A DNA stretch of 64,000 nt from Pseudonocardia sp. HH130630-07 (GCF_001698125.1 NZ_CP013854.1:3968001-4032000), one strand, 5' to 3'; shown: positions 16,865 to 26,039, counted from the stretch's first letter. A program made the numbers and translations. The notes: generated from the sequence alone by a model not told the origin.

Positions 16865-17043
16865 CTACTCGTTACGACGGATCTCGTTGAGCTGATGGCG
16901 GAGGTTCTGGACGTCCCACCGCATGTGCCCGCCCGGCGTCACGAGGTCCGGCTTGATCCGGCCGTCGGCCGCCCACCGATCGATGCTCCGGGCGCTGATG
17001 CCGAGCAGCTCGCGGCCTCCGACGTGTGTACGAGCTCCGACAC
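16865..17043 (-). pseudogene. Excisionase/MerR-like small DNA-binding gene with one-base deletion
   Basis: The GTG at 17043 opens VSELVHTSEAA, and a second frame continues ELLGISARSIDRWAADGRIK, then PDLVTPGGHMRWDVQNLRHQ and a stop at 16865-16867. Together they are a typical 59-residue helix-turn-helix_17 protein (excisionase or MerR-like). Inserting one G near 17011 (GCG-AG to GCGGAG) restores the frame. The left end is 6 bp from the IS427-type element. Such genes often belong to integrated mobile elements, in line with the serine-recombinase remnant at 7261. Confidence 0.65.
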
Positions 17044-17389
17044 GGGCCCATCATGGCGGCCGGATCGGCTGGTCCGGCGCCGTCTGGCGTGGATGGCGCG
17101 ACTGTCTTGATCGACTCGAACTGTAGATCGCGGAGGTCGATCCGCGGACGGGCGAGGCCTGGCGGCTGAAAGTTAGGGTGAGGGGTGCCCTTCACCGAGG
17201 CTGACGCCCGTACGTCGCTGAGCGCCGCGTGTGAGGAGGCGGGGATTGGCATCGGATCGGCCGACTTGATCCGGATCGGCTCCAATGCGGTGTTCCGGGT
17301 CGATTCCAATGTCATCGGACGTGTAGCTCCCGATTTGCAAGGGTGGGACAACGCCGAGCGTCAGATCCAGGTGGCGCGATGGTTGGAGT

Positions 17390-18376
17390 GAGCCTTTCCC
17401 AGTAGTGGGGAGCGGCTGGCGGCGACACGCCGGGGGCGTGGAGGTGCTCAACGAGGGTGCGGGACCCCGGTAGAAGAGGTCGGTCCGCTCAAAGATCGAC
17501 TCACCACCGAGGTCCCGCGTGCCCGATCCTGTCACCTACACCGCCGTGCTCCCGATCGGGGAGCCCACCGCGTCCATGTTGTCGCGACTGTTGGCCGAGG
17601 AACGCCTCCGGCGCGGGACCCGGCGCGGGCGCCGCGCGCTGGACTGTGACCGCCACGCGGTGCTGGTGCTGCGCTGGTTCCTCGACGCCACCCGGGTCGC
17701 CCAGCTCGCCGCCGACAACCAGCTGAGCCTGTCGAGTACCTACCGCTACCTGCACGAAGGCATCGACGTTCTGGCCGCCGCCGCGCCTGGACTGCCCGGC
17801 GCGCTGCTCGCGGCCCGCACCGCCGGGCACACCCACGTTCACCTCGACGGCACCGTGATCCACACTGACCGCTCCCGCACTCCCGGACCGACCCCGGGAG
17901 TGGATCTGTGGTGGTCGGGCAAGCACCACGTCCACGGCGGGAACGTTCAGGTCCTCACCGCGCCTGACGGGTGGCCGTTGTGGACATCCCCGGTGCGCCC
18001 GGGCCGCGAGCACGACACCACCTGCGCCCGCGGCCACCCCGGCCTGCTCGACGCGATCGAGGACTGGACCGACGACACCCACGTCGTGCTCGCCGACCTC
18101 GGCTACGACGGTGAGAACACCCGCCTGACCTGCCCGTTCAAGACCCCCACCGGCGGTGGGCTGTCGGTGGACAAGCGCACCGTCAACACGCTGCACTCCG
18201 CCGTCAGGGCTGTGGCCGAACGCGGGAACTCCCTGCTCAAGACCACCTTCAAGGCGCTGCGTCGGGTCAGCTTCTGCCCCTGGCGGATCGGCGCGATCAC
18301 CGCCGCCGCGCTCGTTCTCCTCCACGTCGAGCACGACCGAACCACATGATCAACCAGCACCTACTGGGAAAGGCTC
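17390..18376. mobile_element. IS5-superfamily element, 987 bp, in the phosphotransferase gene
   Basis: Terminal repeats GAGCCTTTCCCAGTAG are exact complements at both ends. Target duplication AGT is at 17387-17389 and 18377-18379. The first 8 bases of the end are shared with the MITE and the element at 14941. Confidence 0.95.
17519..18349 (+). CDS. IS5-superfamily transposase
   Basis: A 276-residue transposase of the same DDE_Tnp_4 type as the one at 14959, but clearly diverged. An N-terminal helix-turn-helix includes RVAQLAADNQLSLSSTYRYL. The core has HVHLDGTVIHTDR (~105, first Asp), VDLWWSGKHHVHGGNVQVL, VVLADLGYDGENTRL (~183, second Asp) and VAERGNSLLKTTFKALRRVS (Glu). It is intact and reads in the same direction as the gene it interrupts. 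The GTG at 17519 is taken as start. Confidence 0.92.
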   Translation: MPDPVTYTAVLPIGEPTASMLSRLLAEERLRRGTRRGRRALDCDRHAVLVLRWFLDATRVAQLAADNQLSLSSTYRYLHEGIDVLAAAAPGLPGALLAARTAGHTHVHLDGTVIHTDRSRTPGPTPGVDLWWSGKHHVHGGNVQVLTAPDGWPLWTSPVRPGREHDTTCARGHPGLLDAIEDWTDDTHVVLADLGYDGENTRLTCPFKTPTGGGLSVDKRTVNTLHSAVRAVAERGNSLLKTTFKALRRVSFCPWRIGAITAAALVLLHVEHDRTT

Positions 18377-19062
18377 AGTGTGTCGACTATCCGGCGACCC
18401 GCGCGCTGTCGGTCGATCAGCCCATCGACGGCGCGGGGCGGGTCGTGACGCTGTGGAAGTCCGCATGCCGGGGTGAGGACTATGCGCCGACCGGTGACGT
18501 GGCCCGGCTGATTCGGGAACTGCACGAACTCGAAGCACCGGACGATATCTCCTTCCCGGAACTGCGACCCTTCGGAGTCGTGGGTGACGAGCTTCCCGAT
18601 CTACGGCACCTCTCGTCGACCAACCGTGATTTCCTGCACGAGCGGATCGAGTGGGCGCGTGCCGCGTTCCCGGAACTCCCGTTCGTGCTCCCGGACGGTG
18701 TCGTTCATGGGGACGCGAACGTCGGCAACGTTCTGCGTGGCGACGACGGTCGTCCGGTTCTGATCGACCTCGACAGTTTCGCCGTCGGGCCGCGTGAGTG
18801 GGACCTGATCCAGACCGCGTTGTTCTTCGACCGGCTCGGATGGCACACAGCCGACGAGTATCGGGAGTTCGTCCGTGTCTACGGCTACGACCTGACCGAC
18901 TGGGCGAGGTACCCGGAGCTGGCGGACATGCGCGAGATCGCCATGACCACCTGGCTCGGGCGCAAGGCTGGCGAGTCGGCGGCGACCGCCGCGGAAGCGG
19001 AGAAGCGCATCACCGCCATCCGCACCGGTGCGAGCCGGAAGGACTGGGGACCGTACTGAGGT

Positions 19063-20454
19063 TCAGGTCCCGGCCGGTGTCCACAGCCTGGAGGTTCGGA
19101 TGCGACCGGCGAACTCGCGAGCGACGCTGCTCGTGCGGTGCGGGGCCAGCCGCTCGCGGAACTCGCTGACGTAGGTGTGGCAGCGCACCGAGTCCAGGCT
19201 CTCGCCGACGGTGATCGCCTGCTCCGCGATCCGGCAGCCTTCCTCGATGTCGCCGTCGTCGAGGTGTGCATCCGCCAGGACCATCGCGACGAAGAAGTCA
19301 CTCCGGGCGTAGTCGCCGGACGCGGAGTCGAGCGCCCGCGCCGCATGCTCGATCGCCTGCGCCGGTCGGCCGAGATCGCGATGGCAGTGCCCGAGTTCCG
19401 CGGCGAGTTCGGCGTCGTCGAAGTAGCCGATCCACTCCGGACCCTCACCGGGCGTGTGCTGTCCGAAGTGCTCGACGGCGGCATCCATCGCGCGATCGCA
19501 GGACGCCGCGTCGCCGGTCCGGGCGAGCGCGCGCGCTTCCATGATGTGGAAGTGCGCCGTGAGGATCGGGGCGGCGCTGTCCTGAGTCCCGAGCCGGGCC
19601 GCCCGTGCCATGTTCGCCGCCTCGCGGTACCGGCCGAGGAAGCTGGCCTGGTGGCTCATCGCGTCGAGGATGCTGGCCGAGAGGAGCCGGTCCCGGCCGG
19701 CGTCGGCGAACCCGAGGGCCTGGATGAAGTAGCGCTGTGCGAGCCCGTGCAGCCCGGCGTCGTAGGACATCCAGGCGGCGAGCTGCGTCAGCTCGCCGGC
19801 CGCGGAGAACAGCCTCTCCCGGATCGGCGCTCGGCCCTCGGAGCGCAGTAGCCGGGGGAGGTCGGTGCGCAGGTACTGCACGAGTGCCGCACGGGCGTGG
19901 ACTCCGCCGAACATGCTGTCCAGGCGGTCGAACGTGTGGCGCATCGCGCGGAGCCGGTCCACATCGGATGCCCCGATACGGATGGCGCCGTCGGAGCCGG
20001 TGAGGGCGCGTTGGCTGCCGACGAGCCAGGCGAGTGAGGCGTCGTTCCAGGCCGCCACGTTCTCCCCGGCGTCGACGAGCTGGCTGGTGCCGGACAGGTC
20101 GCCTTCGAGCAGTTGCGCTACTGCGGTGACGCCGTCCTCGGGGTTGGCCGGGTAGGACAGGCCGACGTCGGGGGAGATGGTGAGCGTGATGCGGAAGCCG
20201 AGTTCGTCGGGGGAGACGGTCCGGCCGAGGCGTGTGCCGAGTGCTTCCCTGATGGCCTCGCGGGTGGCGTCGTCGCGCGGGGTCACGCTGTTCAGCCATC
20301 GGCTGACGTAGGTGTGGGTGTAGCTGCGGCCCGCGGTGCGGGCGGCGTGGGTCTCGTTGACGGCGCGGGTGAATCTCTTCCAGCCGATGGCGCCGCTACG
20401 GTCGAGGAACCCGGCCTCGGTCACCAGGGCGGCAAGGCGCTCGTTGCTCGGCAC
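19063..20454 (-). CDS. XRE-type regulator with TPR-like repeats
   Basis: A 463-residue protein typical of Streptomyces and Pseudonocardia. Residues ~1-85 form a helix-turn-helix domain, with SYTHTYVSRWLNSVTPRDDA and then TREAIREALGTRLGR near residues 43-77. The remainder (~130-440) is all-helical with TPR-like pairs such as LLSASILDAMSHQASFLGRY and DDAELAAELGHCHRDLGR. Such proteins are thought to act as regulators that sense small ligands or peptides through the TPR part. It ends 3 bp after the end of the phosphotransferase gene. No operator is apparent. Confidence 0.82.
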   Translation of the reverse strand: MPSNERLAALVTEAGFLDRSGAIGWKRFTRAVNETHAARTAGRSYTHTYVSRWLNSVTPRDDATREAIREALGTRLGRTVSPDELGFRITLTISPDVGLSYPANPEDGVTAVAQLLEGDLSGTSQLVDAGENVAAWNDASLAWLVGSQRALTGSDGAIRIGASDVDRLRAMRHTFDRLDSMFGGVHARAALVQYLRTDLPRLLRSEGRAPIRERLFSAAGELTQLAAWMSYDAGLHGLAQRYFIQALGFADAGRDRLLSASILDAMSHQASFLGRYREAANMARAARLGTQDSAAPILTAHFHIMEARALARTGDAASCDRAMDAAVEHFGQHTPGEGPEWIGYFDDAELAAELGHCHRDLGRPAQAIEHAARALDSASGDYARSDFFVAMVLADAHLDDGDIEEGCRIAEQAITVGESLDSVRCHTYVSEFRERLAPHRTSSVAREFAGRIRTSRLWTPAGT

Positions 20455-20544
20455 GGGTGACGGCTCCTTCGACCGTTGTCGTCGCAGTGTGCCAGGATGC
20501 AGAAAAGCGGGCCGTCATATCGACGACCCGCTTCCGGAAATCTT

Positions 20545-20632
20545 CGGTGTCCGAGGGGGGACTTGAACCCCCACCCCCTAATACGGGGACTAGCACCTCA
20601 AGCTAGCGCGTCTGCCATTCCGCCACTCGGAC
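20545..20632 (-). tRNA. tRNA-Leu, anticodon GAG
   Basis: The minus strand begins GTCCGAGTGG and ends with the paired CTCGGAC plus A. The anticodon arm is CTAGC-TTGAGGT-GCTAG, giving anticodon GAG (reads CUC and CUU). A long variable arm (TCCCCGTA...) and a GGTTCAAGTCC T arm are present, as expected for a class II leucine tRNA. The 3' CCA is not encoded. Confidence 0.95.
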
Positions 20633-20730
20633 GTCGCGATCTCTCGATCGCGTCTGGACGAAGCATAGCCGAGCCCCCGACCCCGCCCGCCGCCGGGTCC
20701 CCGTCGGTCCCCGGTGGTAGGAAGACGCCC

Positions 20731-22062
20731 ATGACCGGAGACACGGACGGGACCCCCACCAGCGCCGAGGCCGAGGTCGTCGAGCTGTGTTCGGAGCTGA
20801 TCCGGATCGACACGACCAACACCGCCGACCCGGAGACCCTCGCTGGCGAGGCCGAGGCGGCCGACTACGTCGCGGCCAAGCTGCGCGAGGTCGGGTACGA
20901 GGTCGAGCTGGTCGAGTCCGGCGCCCCGAAGCGGATGAACGTCTTCGCCCGGCTGGAGGGCGCGGACCGCTCGCGGGGTGCGTTGCTGATGCACGGCCAC
21001 CTCGACGTCGTCCCGGCGGACGCGAGCGAGTGGTCGGTGCACCCGTTCTCGGGCGCGGTGCAGGACGGCTACGTCTGGGGCCGCGGCGCCGTCGACATGA
21101 AGGACATGGACGCGATGATGCTGGCGGTCGCCCGCCGCTTCAAGCGCGAGGGCGTCGTCCCGCCGCGGGACATCGTGTGGGCGTTCGTGGCCGACGAGGA
21201 GGCCGGTGGGAAGTTCGGCTCGCAGTGGCTGGTGGAGCACCGTCCGGACCTGTTCGAGGGCTGCACCGAGGCGGTCGGCGAGGTCGGCGGGTTCTCGCTG
21301 ACCTTCGACGAGGACCGGCGCGCTTACCTGGTCGAGGCGGCGGAGAAGGGCATCGCCTGGATGCGGCTGCGGGCGAAGGGCCGCCCGGGCCACGGCTCCT
21401 TCCTGCACGACGACAACGCGGTGACCACGCTGGCCGAGGCCGTCGCGCGGCTCGGCAACCACACGTTCCCGATCGTCGTCACCGACACCGTGCAGGCGTT
21501 CCTGGACCGGATGACCGAGCTGACCGGCGTCGAGTACCCGGAGGACGACCTGGAGGGCTCGCTGGCCAAGCTCGGACCGATCTCCCGGATCGTCGGTGCC
21601 ACGGTGCGCGACACCGCCAACCCGACGATGCTGAACGCGGGCTACAAGGCCAACGTCATCCCGTCGACGGCGGAGGCGGTCGTCGACTGCCGGGTGCTGC
21701 CGGGCCGGGAGGAGGCGTTCCTGCGCGAGGTCGACGAGCTGCTCGGGCCGGACGTCGAGCGGGAGTGGGTCACCAACCTGCCCGCGGTCGAGACGCCGTT
21801 CGACGGCGCGCTGACGGATGCGATGCAGGCGGCGTTGCGGACCGAGGACCCGACCGCGGAGATCGTCCCGTACATGCTGTCCGGCGGGACCGACGCCAAG
21901 GCGTTCTCGGAGCTGGGTATGCGGTGCTACGGCTTCGCCCCGCTGAAGCTGCCGCCGGACCTCGACTTCGCCGCGCTGTTCCACGGCATCGACGAGCGGG
22001 TCCCGGTCGACGCGCTGCGCTTCGGCACCCGGGTCCTCGACCGCTTCCTGCGCACGGTCTGA
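20731..22062 (+). CDS. M20-family metallopeptidase
   Basis: A 443-residue M20/ArgE/CPG2-type dizinc peptidase. LLMHGHLDVVPAD (~86) contributes the first zinc ligands, YVWGRGAVDMKDMDA (~113) the bridging Asp, and FVADEEAGGKFG (~153) the catalytic Glu pair. The dimerisation domain (~195-310) and the C-terminal FHGIDERVP histidine are present. M20 enzymes of this branch hydrolyse dipeptides or acyl-amino acids in the cytoplasm. The ATG at 20731 follows GGTAGGAAG. It is monocistronic beside the tRNA. Confidence 0.9.
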   Translation: MTGDTDGTPTSAEAEVVELCSELIRIDTTNTADPETLAGEAEAADYVAAKLREVGYEVELVESGAPKRMNVFARLEGADRSRGALLMHGHLDVVPADASEWSVHPFSGAVQDGYVWGRGAVDMKDMDAMMLAVARRFKREGVVPPRDIVWAFVADEEAGGKFGSQWLVEHRPDLFEGCTEAVGEVGGFSLTFDEDRRAYLVEAAEKGIAWMRLRAKGRPGHGSFLHDDNAVTTLAEAVARLGNHTFPIVVTDTVQAFLDRMTELTGVEYPEDDLEGSLAKLGPISRIVGATVRDTANPTMLNAGYKANVIPSTAEAVVDCRVLPGREEAFLREVDELLGPDVEREWVTNLPAVETPFDGALTDAMQAALRTEDPTAEIVPYMLSGGTDAKAFSELGMRCYGFAPLKLPPDLDFAALFHGIDERVPVDALRFGTRVLDRFLRTV

Positions 22063-22140
22063 TCGGACACCGGCGGCGGGGGCCGGGAGGGCGGGGCCAG
22101 CCCGGCCCGCCGCACGCGACAGGGCCCAGGGCGGCGGGGC

Positions 22141-23712
22141 TCAGGACGGTGCCGTCCGGTTGCGCCGGACCCGGGACAGGTGCAGCTGGGTGATCAATCG
22201 CGCCGCCGGGTCGGTGAGGTCCAGCCCGGCGACCGTCCCGGCCCGGCGCAGCCGATGGCGCAGCGTGTTGGGGTGCACGGTCAGGGCGGCGGCCGCCGCG
22301 GCGACGTCGCCCAGGTGGTCCAGCAGCGCCGACACCGACTCGGCGAGCGCGGAGCCGTGCGCGTCGTCGTGCGCGATGAGCGCGGCGGCGACCGGGTCGT
22401 CGAGGTCGTCGAGCCGGGACAGCACCATGTCCAGCTGGATCTGGGCGCGCAGGTCGGTGATCGCGGCGACGTCGACGTCGGGCGGCAGCGCGGCGAGCAC
22501 CCGGTCGGCGTCGGTGCGGCTCGCGGGCGCGTCCTCGGGGCCGGGGACCACCGCGCCGATCCCGGCCCGCACCCGGGTCCCGGTGCGTGACGCCGCCGCG
22601 GAGGTGACCTCCCGGCACAGGGCCCGCACCGGGGCGGGCACCCCGCCACCGGCCCGGGCGGTGACACCGGGCAGCAGCGTGTAGACCCGGTCGTCCACCA
22701 CGGTGACGAGCGCGTCCCGGCGGAACGCCGCGGCGTGCACCGCCACCAGCCCGGCGAGCTCGCTCGCGGCCAGCATCCGGGCCGCCGGGTCGCGGCTGTC
22801 GGTCAGGAACGCGACGACGACGACCGGCACCGTCGTCCCGATGCCGAACGCGGCCGCGACCAGGTCCGCCGCCACCCGGCCGTCGAGCAGGCCGGCGACG
22901 ACGTCGCGGCTGAGCTGGGTGCCGGGTGCGGGCTCGGAGCGGCGCCGCACGAGATGTGCCGCCGCCACCCGGACGGCGCCCAGCAGCACGGTGTCGGCCC
23001 GCTCGGACAGCGGCTCGTCGCCCTCCTGGATCCAGATCGTGCCCAGCGGGTGCGCCCCGGCGTGGATGCCGGCCGCGATCCGGCGCCGGATGCCCAGGTC
23101 GGGACGTTCGTCGAGGTGCACGATCTCCTCGCTGGCCCGCAGCCGGTCGAAGACACCCCAGGAGCGCAGCGTCGCCAGATAGTCCGGCGGGCCCTGCCGG
23201 CCCAGGATGGACAGCCGGCGCAGCTCGTCCGGTGACGACCCGTCGGTACGGGAGTAGGCCAGCACCCGGCTGGCGGTGTCCTCGATGCTGACCAGGCCGC
23301 CGGAGAGCCGTCCGACGGTCTGGGCGAGCGCGTCCAGACCACCGGGCTCGGTGTCCTCCCCGGTCTCCAGGACGGCGAGCACCAGTTGTTCGAGGCGGTC
23401 CCACCGGATGTCGGGCCGGACGGCCAGCAGTGCGACGCCGGAGTCGAGCGCGGCCGAGCGCACCGCCGGGGCGGGCTCCTTGACCGCCACCGCGGCCGCC
23501 CCGTGCCGGGCCGCGGTACGGACCGGGCGGAGCGCGTCGCGCCCGCGGGCACCGACGACGAGGACGAGTGAACCGGCGAGATCGGTCGGGTCGTCGTCCG
23601 GATCGACGATCGCGACACCGGACAGAGGCACGTCCAGCCCCGACGGCGCAACGACCAGGTGGGCAACAGGCTCGCCCAGTGCGACGAGCACGCGGGCCAG
23701 CGGAGTCACCAT
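22141..23712 (-). CDS. PucR/CdaR-family transcriptional regulator
   Basis: A 523-residue regulator. The N-terminal region corresponds to the PucR-like ligand domain, a GAF-like middle part covers ~150-270, and the C-terminal helix-turn-helix reads AALTVHPNTLRHRLRRAGTV (~485). Proteins of this group activate or repress uptake and breakdown genes in response to metabolites. It is divergent from the amino-acid permease at 23998, with a 28-bp perfect palindrome in the gap, so it most likely controls that transporter and itself. That target is inferred from position. Confidence 0.88.
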   Translation of the reverse strand: MVTPLARVLVALGEPVAHLVVAPSGLDVPLSGVAIVDPDDDPTDLAGSLVLVVGARGRDALRPVRTAARHGAAAVAVKEPAPAVRSAALDSGVALLAVRPDIRWDRLEQLVLAVLETGEDTEPGGLDALAQTVGRLSGGLVSIEDTASRVLAYSRTDGSSPDELRRLSILGRQGPPDYLATLRSWGVFDRLRASEEIVHLDERPDLGIRRRIAAGIHAGAHPLGTIWIQEGDEPLSERADTVLLGAVRVAAAHLVRRRSEPAPGTQLSRDVVAGLLDGRVAADLVAAAFGIGTTVPVVVVAFLTDSRDPAARMLAASELAGLVAVHAAAFRRDALVTVVDDRVYTLLPGVTARAGGGVPAPVRALCREVTSAAASRTGTRVRAGIGAVVPGPEDAPASRTDADRVLAALPPDVDVAAITDLRAQIQLDMVLSRLDDLDDPVAAALIAHDDAHGSALAESVSALLDHLGDVAAAAAALTVHPNTLRHRLRRAGTVAGLDLTDPAARLITQLHLSRVRRNRTAPS

Positions 23713-23882
23713 TGGCGGATCCTACGACGACGCAGCGCAAGCGTTGGCGCAGGGGACAACCCTCGAAAGGGTTTCACGCCGCTACGGTTCGCGGCCATGC
23801 TCACGTTTGTGATGCGGAACGCAACGCAGCCGGGAACGATCCCGCCACCGGACGGGGACCGGCCGCGCCCGCATCGCCACGA

Positions 23883-23910
23883 GCCCGGCGTCACCCGGGT
23901 GACGCCGGGC
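23883..23910. promoter_or_regulatory. 28-bp perfect palindrome between pucR-type gene and permease
   Basis: The left half is GCCCGGCGTCACCC and the right half is its exact complement with no spacer. It lies 173 bp from the regulator start and 88 bp before the permease start. This is long for an operator, so a hairpin in the permease leader is also possible. Confidence 0.6.
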
Positions 23911-23997
23911 GGGCACCGGCCGGACCGCTGGAGCACGCGCGACCGGTCCACCGCTGTCCCGCTCCCCGCCAGAACCCTGCTCACGAGAGGCTGATCC

Positions 23998-25458
23998 GTG
24001 GCTCTGCACACCCGTTACGGCGCATTGGTGCGTCGTAAACCGATCGACGACATCGAACCGGAGTCGTCGGGCGGGCTCAGCCGGACGCTGACACTGCGCC
24101 AGCTCACCGCGATCGGGGTCGGCGGCATCATCGGCGCCGGGATCTTCTCCCTCGCCGGTGCGGTCGCGAACGAGACGGCCGGCCCGGCCGTCGTGATCTC
24201 GTTCCTCATCGCCGGCATCGCCAGCGCGGCCGCGGCGTTCTCCTACGCCGAGTTCGCCGGGCTCATCCCGCGGGCCGGTTCGGCCTACACCTACGGCTAC
24301 GTCGTGCTGGGCGAGTTCGCCGCCTGGTTCATCGGTTGGGACCTGCTGCTGGAGTACAGCGCGATCGTCGCGGTCGTGGCGATCGGGATCTCCGGCTACC
24401 TCAACGACCTCCTCGGGTTCATCGGCCTGGAGCTACCCGCCTGGTCGCTCGGCGCGCCGGGCACGGAGAGCGCGGGCACGGAACCGGGGACCTACGTCGT
24501 CAACCTGTTCGCGATCCTGTTCTGCCTGCTCATCACGGCCGTGCTGAACATGGGAATGAAGAGTGCAGCGCGGTTCGAGTCGGTCCTGGTCTATCTCAAG
24601 GTCGGGATCGTCCTGCTCGTCGTGGTGGTCGGTCTGTTCCACATCGACACCGGCAACTACAACCCGTTCGCCCCGTTCGGTCTGACCGGAGCCGTCACCG
24701 GCGCGGCGACGGTGTTCTTCGCGGTGTTCGGCTACGACGCGATGAGTACGGCTGCCGAGGAGTCGCAGGACTCGCAGAAGCACATGCCGAAGGCCATCGT
24801 CTACTCGCTGGCGATCTCGATGGTCCTCTACGTGCTCGCGTGCCTCGTCCTGACCGGGATGATCGACTACCGGGAGATCGACGGCGAGGCCGCCTTCTCC
24901 GCCGCGTTCGCCGACGTCGGCCTGCCGGTGCTCGGTGCGATCATCGCCGCCGGTGCCGTCCTGGGTATCACCACGGTGCTGTTCACCTTCCTGATGGGCG
25001 CATCGCGGGTCGGCTACTCCATGAGCCGGGACGGTCTGCTGCCCTCGTGGTTCGGCCGGACCAGCAAGAAGACCGGCGCGCCGAACCGGATCACCTGGGT
25101 GCTGGGGATCTCCTCGGCGCTCTTCGCCGGGTTCATCCCGATCAACGACGTGGCCAAGCTGACCAACATCGGCATCCTGCTGGCGTTCATCGTGGTCTGC
25201 ATCGCCGTGGTCGTGCTGCGCTACCGCAGCCCGGACCTGCCCCGGACCTTCCGCTGCCCCGGCATGCCGTTCGTGCCGATCATCGGTGTCGTGTTCTCGG
25301 TGGTGCTGATCTGGTACCTCGGCTCCGAGACCTGGCTGAGGTTCCTCGGGTGGTTCGCCATCGGCGGGGTCTTCTGGCTGTTCTACGGTCGCCGGCATTC
25401 CAAGCTCGCCGCGCGATCGGAGCCGGGACCGGAACAGGACGAGGCCCGCACGAACTGA
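23998..25458 (+). CDS. APC-superfamily amino-acid permease (CAT-like)
   Basis: A 486-residue integral membrane transporter with about 12-14 hydrophobic segments. TAIGVGGIIGAGIFSLAG (~38) is the APC helix-1 signature, and GYDAMSTAAEESQDSQKHMPKA (~243) matches the conserved cytoplasmic segment of cationic amino-acid transporters in two parts. It is predicted to import basic or related amino acids by proton or substrate exchange. Substrate is a family-level inference. The GTG at 23998 has GAGAGG at ribosome-binding distance. It faces the PucR-type regulator. Confidence 0.9.
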   Translation: MALHTRYGALVRRKPIDDIEPESSGGLSRTLTLRQLTAIGVGGIIGAGIFSLAGAVANETAGPAVVISFLIAGIASAAAAFSYAEFAGLIPRAGSAYTYGYVVLGEFAAWFIGWDLLLEYSAIVAVVAIGISGYLNDLLGFIGLELPAWSLGAPGTESAGTEPGTYVVNLFAILFCLLITAVLNMGMKSAARFESVLVYLKVGIVLLVVVVGLFHIDTGNYNPFAPFGLTGAVTGAATVFFAVFGYDAMSTAAEESQDSQKHMPKAIVYSLAISMVLYVLACLVLTGMIDYREIDGEAAFSAAFADVGLPVLGAIIAAGAVLGITTVLFTFLMGASRVGYSMSRDGLLPSWFGRTSKKTGAPNRITWVLGISSALFAGFIPINDVAKLTNIGILLAFIVVCIAVVVLRYRSPDLPRTFRCPGMPFVPIIGVVFSVVLIWYLGSETWLRFLGWFAIGGVFWLFYGRRHSKLAARSEPGPEQDEARTN

Positions 25459-25607
25459 TCGTGCCGATCGGTGGGTGGGCGTCGGTCTACGTATCACCGT
25501 AGCTCGCACTATGGCTATCGCATTCCAATCGACGTGTTGCGGGTCGCCATGGTGTCGGTTAGCCTCGCGACTTACGGATAAGTCAATCAATGAGGAGGTC
25601 GCTTCGG

Positions 25608-25910
25608 ATGAATTCCGTTCGTGGTCGGGTGGTCGTGGTCCTGAGTGCGGTTCTGTTGTCTTTCGCCGGAGCCGCGGTCGCAGCGCCCGGGACAGGATTC
25701 GCCCAGGACGATCAGGGCTGTGTGACAGCATCGGCCAAGGGTGGGCCGGCTTCATGCAGTGGTGGCGGTGCGACACCCTTCAACGAGCACGAGATGGACT
25801 GCTACCGGACCGCTGGTATCGCGGCGGGCGGTGTCGCCGCTGCACGCGGTGGCGCCAGAGCTGCTGTTTCATCCGCCGTTGCTGCCTGCCTCGCGGCTGT
25901 CACCGGCTGA
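25608..25910 (+). CDS. Small secreted peptide, four cysteines, alanine/glycine-rich tail
   Basis: A 100-residue orphan. Residues 1-32 look like a Sec signal peptide (VVVVLSAVLLSFAGAAVA, then FAQ). The mature ~68 residues contain cysteines at about 38, 50, 65 and 93, a polar middle part and a hydrophobic Ala/Gly-rich end (TAGIAAGGVAAARGGARAAV). The plan is like that of small bacteriocins or secreted structural peptides, but no immunity or export gene lies beside it. I chose the ATG at 25608 because GAGGAGG sits 10 bp upstream; the ATG at 25590 would overlap that site. Function unknown. Confidence 0.65.
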   Translation: MNSVRGRVVVVLSAVLLSFAGAAVAAPGTGFAQDDQGCVTASAKGGPASCSGGGATPFNEHEMDCYRTAGIAAGGVAAARGGARAAVSSAVAACLAAVTG

Positions 25911-26039
25911 TCGCTGATGAAGCTGGTATTCATGTCGTGCGATTCTTGACGGGTGGTCCTCGCTGAATACGAAGCGGATCCGGCGATGTAGCCGGATCGG
26001 CGGAGCGAAGTGCCTCTCGGGGATGGCAGGGTGACCCGC

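Larger units (their letters stand above)
17185..19059 (+). pseudogene. Aminoglycoside-phosphotransferase-family gene split by an IS
   Basis: After removal of the IS at 17390 plus one AGT copy (990 bp) the gene encodes 294 residues in one frame. The N-terminal lobe has RIGSNAVFRVDSNVIGRVAP (~31-50). The C-terminal lobe carries the Brenner-like catalytic motif DGVVHGDANVGNVL (~170) and VLIDLDSFAVGPREWDL with the metal-binding aspartate. The split falls after residue 68, inside the N-terminal lobe, and the junction makes a TGA. The substrate of this phosphotransferase family (antibiotic, sugar or other) cannot be told from sequence. It converges on the XRE/TPR regulator; the pair recurs in actinomycetes as far as I know. 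Confidence 0.9.
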
